Source: Amorphophallus konjac
Lineage: Eukaryota > Streptophyta > Magnoliopsida > Alismatales > Araceae
Length of the DNA stretch: 64,000 bases
NCBI GenBank assembly: GCA_022559845.1
Contig: CM040118.1
Location: 156,694,331-156,758,330, forward strand
Reading direction: 5' to 3'
The translations under genes and the position numbers were made by a program. Of this stretch, positions 29,892-39,452 are shown one piece after another. A model generated the notes under the pieces. That model was not told the DNA's origin. It saw only the letters and a list, made by a program, of their open reading frames with translations, and did no database searches. Every line of letters begins with the position of its first letter. Position 1 is the stretch's first letter.

Positions 29892-32505
29892 CAACACTAT
29901 GACTCACACAGACCCAAACTATTCTCCCCCTTTGACTTCATCAAAAAGAAAATATTTTGAGAAAAAAAAATTAAGCAGGTATGAAAAGATTGATATAACA
30001 TCTCCTCCTTTAACTACAAGAAAGCACATTAGAGCTAGCTATTCTCCCCCACAGTGCAATATGACACCACATATTCTCCCTAGATAAAAAGGAAGAACAA
30101 CCATACATGAAACTCCCCCTGAATAAAGGAATACAATCAACAAGCACAGGGGCAGTTAGACAATCAAGTATCAATCCTCCCCCTTTAAGAAGTAATAAAT
30201 GAAATCTGTTCAACATTCCTTGCTCAGAATAAAGCAAAAGTTTCAAGAGGATATGTGAGGAGTGTGTCACAGTAACAAGAAGTAGATTGAGGAAGAATGT
30301 CAAGGCAACATACAAAGCACAGGATCTTTCCGTAACAGTTCAGTAGAAAGAGTGTGCATTTTCAAGTAATGATCAGAAAACATATGTGCAAGATGATGGA
30401 GCAGTTAAGGATGTAACTGATCAGACGAAATTTTATTCCAGGTACCACTGTTATAAGTCCAATTAAGGATAGACTCTCCTATCATAAGGGATTATGAATT
30501 AAGTTGCACGACAAAATGGGTTTAAGCATGATGTATACCAAATTTGACAGTTGTATACAATACTCATATCTGAAACTAAGTTTTAATAAATGTGAACCAA
30601 TTATTCATATAGCATTCCAGTTCAATCCTCTTCCATCTTACTCAATTAATCTCAATGACTCCTTTAGGAGTTACACATTGTAGTATTGAGATTAAACACC
30701 TTTAATAGTATTTGAAGTTGACTTCGTTGGCAAAAATTTTATGATATCCATTTTTAGATTTTACTTTTGAACTTCACTTTATTTTTCTTGAGCAATCTTG
30801 GTTGATTAACACCTTTTTACATGAGGTAAAACACGTCTCAGGTGAAATGACCCAGTTACTCAGTGTGATAACCGCATTGCCTCTCGAACATGAGAACAGA
30901 GTTAGCAATTGGAGTGTCTTTTTACATGAAGAAACACCTTGATCAGAGGCCGGGATCCCCAGTTACTCAACACAACCATGCCATTGCTCTGTCAGACTTT
31001 TCAATTATTTTTATATCAGAGATAACTGTGGCACTTCATGACATAGGTTTACTCCATTTCTTTGAGGGAGGACCCAGTTTCTCAATGATCAAAGTCATTG
31101 CTCTAAATTTTGCTTTTCTTTTTAGTCAACTTCAGATAGATTTAATATTTAAGAATAATACTACTAACATGTATCTCAACCAAAATAACCTTGATTTCAA
31201 ATTTTCAGATTTCATAGGGTTTTGACCAGAGATTACATGAAACAGTTGGTTAAAGTTTATTAAAACTTGTGATTCAGATACTTTCAAGTCTTTCAACTTC
31301 AAATTCATGAATACATTAGACTTACACCAACATAGAACAATCAGTTATTCTTAAACCTGTATAATAGGAGTTTCTTTTAAGATATTAGATTTTTAACTGA
31401 AGTACACAAATTTAAGTCTCTTCAAAATCAGTTCAAACAATATTTTGACAGTAGCATTCAATAGTAGAGACATTAACAAGCATGTATAGATAGTGAGAAT
31501 TGAAACACTTGCTTGTAGCAAATATGATCAATATGCATCAGACATATTTTCAGAAGGCCAATAGCAGTGAGTTTACAAATATGCAATAAGAGATATGCAC
31601 TTGAGCAATGCAATTCAGAAACTGATGACAGAGTCTGGAATTCAGTCAAACCAGATTGACAATAGTGACAGGGAAGAATTCAAGTGAGGCACTCCTTCAG
31701 CAAATTAGGGAGTATCAGATGTGGATTTCAGCTTCAAGAAAGTTGAGAGTTCAGTTGATTAAAGAGCAATCACTGACACACAAGAGTAGGAGAGTGATTT
31801 GTGTGACTAGACAAGAACGGTTCAGATAGAAAAAGACTAAAGAGTCTAAAATGCTCCCCCTGTCTAGATGTAATGAGTCATTTCTTTTTAGATTTTTTAA
31901 ATTTGATTATATGCAATACACTGCTCTACATGCATGCATATGCATCGACTCTCTTAGAGATATTTCCTGAACATGAATGTCATGAACATTATGTAGGGAC
32001 AACCAAGCTCCCCCTGAATATATGCAATGTATGAAGATTTTAAATGCAACAAGTGAAATGACAGAATGCAGGAAGTTTTGACAAATTATGCATCATGAAT
32101 GTACTGACTATGCTAATGAGTTTCTAACCTTTTCCATGTGCACACATAGCTCAAAGTATGAACATCATGCGAAAGCAGTCAAACTCCCCTGATTAAGTAC
32201 ATTTTATACAATGAATGCTGAGAACATGTTTTTGTGCATTTTGCTTAAGAAGCAGATATGTAGTGCACTCTAAGAGTCACTATCATAGGCATCATGTGCA
32301 ATTATTATTTTTAGAAGATTTCAATCAAGCGCAGACAGATTAGCATGAAATGCACTATTTAAAACACACAATGTCAGATGACAAAATTTAAAGAGAGTTT
32401 GCAGAACTGACCTGAATAGTGCAGGGTCCTGGGGGTTTCATTCTTGAGTGTCTTGGATTATTACCCCTTTTTATTCCATTCCAAGGCACACCTGCAATAA
32501 TTGGA
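29892..32505 (-). other. Non-coding 3' internal region of E2, no pol
   Basis: 2.6 kb of AT-rich DNA between gag and the polypurine tract, without any polymerase remnant. As in E1, several extra AGGGGGAG-like purine runs (minus strand) occur at about 29924, 30046, 30113, 30177, 31855 and 32010. The 111-codon plus-strand ORF at 30890 is not recognisable and looks accidental. The stem-loop at 32448-32489 sits next to the gag stop. Confidence 0.65.
32448..32489 (-). other. Stem-loop downstream of the E2 gag stop
   Basis: GTGTCTTGGA (32448-32457) pairs with TCCAAGGCAC (32480-32489), the counterpart of the E1 stem-loop at 8874-8915. Loop sequence and length differ more than the stem. Confidence 0.55.
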
Positions 32506-34587
32506 TTATTTTGATCCAGTAGGAACCCAAGCAGTCTTGGGTCCTATTTTACCCCCAACAGGCGTTTTAAATAATCTCTTGGCTAGATGATCATCAAATT
32601 CCATTAGAGAGCAGTCATTCATAAAATGTCCAAATTTTCCACAGTATTTACATGAAACAACAGAATTTTTAATCTCATTATGCACATTAGCATGAACATG
32701 AAACCTATGTGCATGAGCATGAAATTTTCTATTGTTAACATGAACATTTTGTCTTTTATTTTTGGGTAACCAACAGTTTACCAATTTATGACCTGGCTTA
32801 CCATAGTTGAAACATAAAAAGTTCATTCTTATGAAGCTCCTATCAAATGCATGTCCTTTTATAGGGAGTTTAGCAAATTTGAGTTTAACAGAGTTTCCCT
32901 GAGCATGCCAACAGTCCTTGACTGTATGGCCATGCTTTCCACATTTGAAACACCCAATGTGCTTTCTCTTAGACTCTAAATTATTTCTTTCAAAAATATT
33001 TTTGTTATCATGAAACTTAACAAATTCAGAATGAAATTTCTTCCCCTGAATTTGTCAACATTGAACAGCAATGTGACCAAAATTCCCACAGCAATAACAT
33101 TGAATTTTCTTTTTCTGATCAGTAGAAGGTTTCCTAGGAAGATGATTTCTAGGATACATCCTAACAACATTTCTTTCATCATTTATCAATGTTACACAGT
33201 CATGCATCATATGCCCAACCTTCCCACAATAGTGACATGTTACTACCTTCTTATTCACAGTCACTTGACTGACAGAATTACCATTCGCATGAGAGTGTGA
33301 ATGTATGTGTGAGCAGTGAGCAGCATACACTTGTAAATCAGGGACAGATTTGGGCTTATTCATATTAACAATTTTCTTTGATTTTTGAGAATTTTTTTGA
33401 TTTTTATCTGAATTTTTGGATTTCTTTGTAGTGAATTGAAAGATAGAAGCACTAGATTGGTTAGCTTGTTCAGAACTTTTCATGAATACAGTTGGCTTCC
33501 TATTTTCATTAGTTTGTTTATTGACAGGCACATAACCTAGTCCTTCTTTCTGAAAATTCACCTTAGTGCCAAGCAGTTTGTTCAAATTGTCCTTTCCTTT
33601 CACAAATTTAGACAAAGAGTTTTTCATATCTTCAATTTCAGAATTCAAAGAAGCAATGCTCACTTCATACTTAGATAGCTCAGATTCACAAAGGATTACA
33701 TGTTCTTGCAAAGCATCATTTAAAATTTTCAGTGTTTCATTTTCCCTTTGAAGCTTTATTTCATCATTTGTTTCCTTTTCTTTTAGAACTGATTTTTCTT
33801 TTTCAAATGCCATCAGTCTTTCAGATAGAACAATATTCAGAACCATCAATTTTTTATTTTGATCTTTTAGATTAGAGTTTTCTTTAATCAGCTTGTCTTC
33901 ATATTCTCCAGCTTCAATTTTCTTTTCTAGCAATGATTTATTTTCTTCTTTCAAAGATTTGATTAAATCCTTTTGAAAGTTATCATCAGAATCAAGGTCA
34001 TTAATCAAGTCTCTTAAAACAGCACATTCATTGCAAGAATCATCTTTTCTAATGAGTTTGTTTCTAAGGTTGTCATTTTCAGATTTCAAATTATTCAACT
34101 CAACTTTCAGACAAGTAACTTCATGAATCATTTGTTTTCTCATTTTTCTCTTTTCAGATTTGACTCTATCATATTTAATCAATAAATGCTCATTCATGGC
34201 AACTAGATCATCATAACCGATATTCTTTATCCTAGAGTTTACCTGAAAGGATGAGTCCTCGGACTGATCTCTGGCCATGAAGCACATTTCCTCATCTCTG
34301 CACGATCTCTCCAATATTCGGTTGATGATTTCCGATGCGCTCCTGCACTCATCAGCAAATGAAAAGCAATGAGAGTCTATTGCCCTTTTTGTTAGATCTA
34401 GGGCTTTTTGATTTTCTTCAGATTTCAGTCTATCTGAGGACTTCCATTTGGATTTGTCCTCAGGAACTTCATATGGACTGTGAGCTATGAGTGTCCATAA
34501 ATCAGAATTCATATGGATCACATAGTCTCTAAAACAACCGTACCAGCCATAGAAGTCTAAACCAGTGAATACAAGAATTTCAGCCAT
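32506..34587 (-). pseudogene. Gag of E2 (SIRE-like), 693 codons with one premature stop
   Basis: One frame runs from ATG 34587 to the stop at 32506, interrupted by a single TGA at 33055 (codon 511), next to a cysteine where E1 and other knuckles have CW. The N-terminal 100 residues form a Copia Gag domain (FTGLDFYGWYGCF, DLWTLIAHSP). Residues 120-340 are strongly coiled coil (K, E, L and N rich). Then follow five zinc knuckles: CHYCGKVGHMMHDC, CYCCGNFGHIAVQC, CFKCGKHGHTVKDC, CFNYGKPGHKLVNC (second Cys changed to Tyr) and CKYCGKFGHFMNDC. Two His-rich linkers (HSHSHAN, HAHAHRFHVHANVH) separate them. The product should bind element RNA and form particles. The premature stop would leave one full knuckle. 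Confidence 0.88.
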
Positions 34588-34729
34588 AAGTGCAAGATGA
34601 AACAGATCAGATCAAGAGCAATGCTAGTAGAGAGCTCAAAGCAATGCAAGCGAACAGATCAACTTAGATCGCATCGAAGCCAATTACAGATCGGATCTGC
34701 AGGTAGCTGGACCCTCTGTGCAGACACCC

Positions 34730-34741
34730 GCTCTGATACCA
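34730..34741 (-). promoter_or_regulatory. Primer-binding site of E2 (tRNA-iMet)
   Basis: Minus-strand TGGTATCAGAGC, two bases from the LTR end at 34744. Confidence 0.9.
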
Positions 34742-34743
34742 AT

Positions 34744-37015
34744 TGTTGAGACTGGTGCGATATATTCAGAGGGGGGTGAATGAATCTCCCTTTCAAAAAT
34801 ATTGCCCCAATTGAAAACTTAGAACACTCATAGATATGAAATTAGAAGCAGATTCAGTTCTACTAAAACTAAAGTACAGTGATGTGTTCAATCAAACAAG
34901 AAGCGTGCAATCAATTGGCTCTCTGGATATAGAAAGACAGATCGAGCCTAAGCATTCATCTAGCGGAAGCAAAACAATTAGCATTCAAACCACAGCACGA
35001 AAGAGTTTTTAGGTGGTTCGGTCCTCCAGACCTACATCCACCCCACACTCAAACCCGAGTGTGGATTCTGCTGATACACAGCTTAAACCGCTGGGCCTCA
35101 CAGCTTGCTGTCTGAGGTATCTACCTCGCCTGCTGAGCAACACAGCTTGCTGACCAGAGGAATCCTCCTCTGCACCGCTGAGCAATACAGCTTAGCTCTG
35201 CTGACTAACAGCTTGAAAGAAAGTTCAAAAGAAAAACAAGAAACTGGAAATCACAGCGACAGAAAGTTGTATACGATGATAGCACAAATGTGGCTCTTAG
35301 AGAGCTAACTGGCCTGGATTTGATCCAAGGTCCAGTGGGACTAATCTTTAAGAAAAGCTTCTATCTTCTTCTCCTCAAGCTCTTTTTTCACTCTCTCTCT
35401 CTCGACCTCTCTCGATCTCACAAGCTCTCTTTCTTTTCACTTCTTCTTTTCTCTTCTGCTACTCTCTCTTTCTTTTTCTCTTCTCTCTGGATCGTGCAGG
35501 CTCCTCACTGCTTCTCGATCATCTCTTTCCAGAAGGAGAAGTCTTCTTTTTATAGCAGCAGCAGAGTGTTGGGCGTGTGCTCTCCACGATTCCTGCCCAA
35601 GCGCCTTGACCACGTGGCAACATTTCAGCCTGCTGCACTACACGTGTCACAATCCTGGCTTCTTGGATCACGTGCCCTTCTCAATCACCTCGAGTAGCAG
35701 TCCTGTCAAATCAGGCTTGTTATCAGTGTGAATTACTCTGATAGGAAAGAAAAGGAAGCATCGAGAATGTTTGATATATGAACTGAGCCTGTACAGACTT
35801 GATGCACAAAATGTAGTGTGCATATAAGAAAGTATGTACAGCGAGAATGAATGCACGGACATGTCATCCACGAGTGTACAGGCTTTGAATGCATGTAATG
35901 CATTTTGCATATGGAGAAGTATGCACATTGAAAGTGAATATACAGACATGCCATCAACGAGTGTACAGACTTTGCGTGCAATGTACAAATGATGTACAGA
36001 CTTTCTGTGCCTAACGCTTAAGCCTGAATGCAACATGTATAACCTATGCGTGTGAGTGTATGGACTTAGTGTGCATGCGACACCAATGTACAGACTCGCT
36101 GAAGTGATGATGCATGAACTTAACCACTCGTACCTGCAGTGGAATGTATAGATTTTTGAATGCATGGTAGAGAGTGTATAGACTTTGCATCTATCAAAGT
36201 ATGCATAACGAAGATGAGTGCTCAGGCATCCTGTCAAAGAATGTACAGACTTTACATTTACGTGCATGAGACAAGACGATGCACAGACTTTGCGTGCATG
36301 GTATGCAACAGAATGTATAGACTTGCTGAACTAACGCAATGTACAGACTTGCTGGGTTAACTGAGCAATCATGTGCAGACTTAGTATGTGTGAGACAAAT
36401 CAATGCATAGACCACTGGCTGAACTGACTTGTTCGAATGAGACAATGGAGGTTGTACAGACAGCCACCAAAGAATGTACAGACTTGAGTTGATGCAGTCT
36501 AGGCAAACTCTGTACAGACTTTAACCCTTGAGCATGCATGAGTCTAGGCATTCACTAACTTATTACCACCATGAAACATATTTATGAAATTCACAAGCCT
36601 AGACAATTAACCCTGCACTGACTATGTATGCATAATGAACACGCATCGACTTATGCATAATGAGCACGCATCGACATTGAATTGAATCGACTGATGAATG
36701 CACTGATGCAGTGTATGCATATGGTAGATATTGAACCGATGCAATGTATGTAGGAGAACTAACAATGCAGTCTATATACCAGATCATGCATCGACTATAT
36801 GACGTGCAACAACAGTTATTGTACCGATGCAAACTACACTTGTTATGCAGGAAATAGAGTTGCACCAATGCAGAGACAGATAATGCAATGAGATGAATAT
36901 GCACACAACCTGTTCGATGGAATGACATGCAAATAAGATGCTCAATCAATCATTCATATGCAGACACATGGTGACTCATAGTGTTTGCTATCATCAAAAT
37001 CACAGGGGCACAACA
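34744..37015 (-). repeat. Right (5') LTR of E2
   Basis: 2272 bp, collinear with the left LTR. TATA box at 35546-35554. Hairpins include GAGGTA/TACCTC (35114-35127), GAGGA/TCCTC (about 35156) and CACTC/GAGTG (about 35046). It is followed by the TSD ccctg. Confidence 0.9.
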
Positions 37016-37020
37016 CCCTG

Positions 37021-37463
37021 CGTGGAGGTAGTTTTGACTGTAATAACTTAACCCCCACCCCGAGATCCCCCCTTGCAAGGGGTGTAGTTCATGTAATAAT
37101 TCAAGTCACAGGTTTGAAGCTTCATCGAAGCGGCGTGCGGGTGCATACCCTCGCCTCCCCGCTCCCCTCCGTCTCCGGCCGGGGTCTGCGTCTTCATGCC
37201 GACTAGGTGAGCCTCGGTCCCCCTCTTGGCTGGTTTAAATTCCTTGCTTAGCATAGTATTATCGTTATTGCTTCGTTGGATGGAGAGTGAGAGCTCAGCC
37301 CATAATTGCCATTGATGTGAGTGATCACCGCGGGCGAGTTGTGAGTGATCCCCTACATCCCACACCCTTGGTGTGCTGGCCGCCTGTGAGTTGGGCATCC
37401 CTAGCCCATTTGGGGTTCTCCCCAAGCTAGCCAACCATTGGAGCATCAAGGTCCCACCTCGGA
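37021..37463 (+). repeat. 3' LTR of G2, second segment
   Basis: This segment joins 27535 across E2 and 44175 across C. It shows no clear motif apart from short inverted repeats such as CCCCTTGCAAGGGG (37072-37085). The ORF at 37048 spans the border to C and is not a gene. Confidence 0.65.
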
Positions 37464-39452
37464 TGATGGGGAACGGGGACCGACACGGACTAAGAGTCAC
37501 AAAGACTCTAACTGGGCCAGCAATAGTACGCACAAGGGTCGCCAAATGGCTGACCACCGTGATATCCCACAGATGGAGGGACGTCTCTCAACAGACACTC
37601 CGACCGCGGCCGTCCCAATGAGGGAGGCGCACGTGCCTAGGCGTGTAGTCAAACCCCAAAGACTAGGGGAATCGAGTCCTAACTCGATGCTTGATTAGTG
37701 CTAGGGAAGGATGCTCTCACTCACAATCCGCAGTGATGATAACAAATAGCTAGGCGCCTACTCTCTCTCACGCGGCATAGTCAAAAGCATACTAAAAGAG
37801 CAAGCAACAGGAGAGGAGTCGGAACGCGTACCTCCACGCCAAGGCGTGGGAAAGGAACCCCGGCCGTGGACCAACAACCCGATACACTGAAGACCAATAA
37901 AATACAACCCAATAACGGCCCACTCCTCGCAGGGAGGTAACAGGCTACAAACAAAGCATTCGGGTTGCCGGGCACGGGTTGACGGGCCGCACTCGGTGAC
38001 GGCACGATGCTGCAGAATCGGTATCGCGCGCGCCTGGACGAAGATGGGTCCCACGGACTGAGGCGACGTCCGAATGAGGTGCCGTCAGGGAGGACGTGTC
38101 ACTGACTGCTGCAGGTACGCTCCGGTCAGAGGGGACGCGCTGGTTCCGCCGGTGGTGGCCGTGGGCGCTGCTGCAACTCAGGTCTGGTTCTGGGGTCGCA
38201 GAACAGCGCACGCCGACGGTAAAATCCGGAAAACGGCCTTCTGGTATCCGAACAGGTCCAGGCCGGTTGGAGGTGGAAGCTGACTGGTAGAAGTCGTCCT
38301 CGGTCAAACGGCGCGGGCAGATGACGCCGGTACTAGTCGCAGGAGCCGCTGGAAGTTGGTGTTGATTCGCTGGCCGGACTGTGCAGGCCCGCCGGCGCAA
38401 GCCCACTAGAACGACTGCCACGGACGGTGACGACGTCGAAACGTGACGCCGTCGGCGGCGTCGGACAGAGGACCTGGAGATCTACGAACCCTGAAGAAAC
38501 CAGGGTAAAAGGCGCAGCGTGGAGGCCTGGGGAAAATTCGCAAGAAGGGCCTCCCTGCTGGGCGAGCAGAGAAGGGGGTGCTGGCGCAGGTCGACGGAGA
38601 AAATCGGTACGGGCGGTGCCGACCTCCGATTGACGCGAAACCAGCGCCAACGCGAAGCTGATCCGCCAACGTATCTCCAGAAAATAGGAGGGAGCCAAAC
38701 TCGTCCAAGAGAGGGGGCGAGATCTGCTGCAAGTCGGTGTAGAAATCTGATCTTCCGCACACGAACCGTAGACGAAGAAGAAGAGGGTAAAGGGGAACCC
38801 CGGAGTCCACCGGGGGCTGAGGCGTCGCACCTCGCCGATCTCCCGTCGCAGGAGAAGAGAGAAAGAGAGAGGGGGGCGCAGCCACCTTCAAGCACAATCT
38901 TCAAAATTCATTCATTCATTAATTCCTTTGCTAAGAGAAATTACAAGGCTTATATAGCCGGGGGAAAGAGCTAGGGTTTCATCCCTAGCCAAGGGGGGAA
39001 GGGGAGGGCGACCAAGGAAGGGGAGAGGGGGGGGGCGGCCAGCCCTTCTCCAATCAAAGGAGGAAAGGGGTGCGCCCAAGGGGAAAGAGGAGGTGGAAAA
39101 GGGGGGGAAAATGGGGGGCGCCCAAATAGGAAAGGTGGGAAAGGGAAGGGGCAAGGGAGGAAGGTGGCGCCCCTTGTCCAAATGATGGAGGCGCCCTCTT
39201 CCTCAAGCCCTAACCCTAATCCTAACCCTTGGGCCAAGACTAAGCCCAACAAAATAAAGCCCAACAACACCTAAATAAATAGTCTGACAATAAAGAAAAT
39301 AATTAGATAACGAGTCCACGCAGGGACCAACCTAAGGCCCAACATGGCCTAATGTGAGAAAAGTCCACTAGTAGATGCCGTGATCGCCGAGCCACAAGGA
39401 AGAGGAAGTGTGCCGGGTGCTCCGTCGAGGATAGCGTCTCGTGTCCTCACCA
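37464..39452 (-). repeat. Left (3') LTR of C
   Basis: Minus-strand LTR starting tggtgaggac at 39452 and ending ccccatca at 37464. TATA box GGCTATATAAGCC at 38947-38959, so U3 is about 490 bp and R-U5 about 1.5 kb. R-U5 is clearly GC-rich compared with the E2 DNA to its left. Several long ORFs on both strands (for example 38333-38974) reflect this GC content and are not genes. Confidence 0.92.

Larger units (their letters stand above)
27536..37015 (-). mobile_element. E2: complete pol-less SIRE-like Copia retrotransposon, 9480 bp
   Basis: LTRs 27536-29869 (2334 bp) and 34744-37015 (2272 bp) flank a 4.87-kb internal region with primer-binding site, gag and polypurine tract but no pol. The TSD is ccctg. 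The LTRs are highly similar; much of the length difference comes from small indels in the motif array and near 29460-29530. The organisation is that of E1, from which it differs in LTR sequence: its hairpins come from a GCTGAGCAACACAGCTTGC unit instead of CCTCC/GGAGG modules. It must depend on another element's polymerase. Confidence 0.92.

Noticed and set aside
38333..38974. Long overlapping ORFs of 140-165 codons on both strands in the C LTR, repeated at 43050-43691
   Set aside because: GC-rich DNA gives open frames in several registers at once. They lie in R-U5, are duplicated only because the LTR is, and show no motif.
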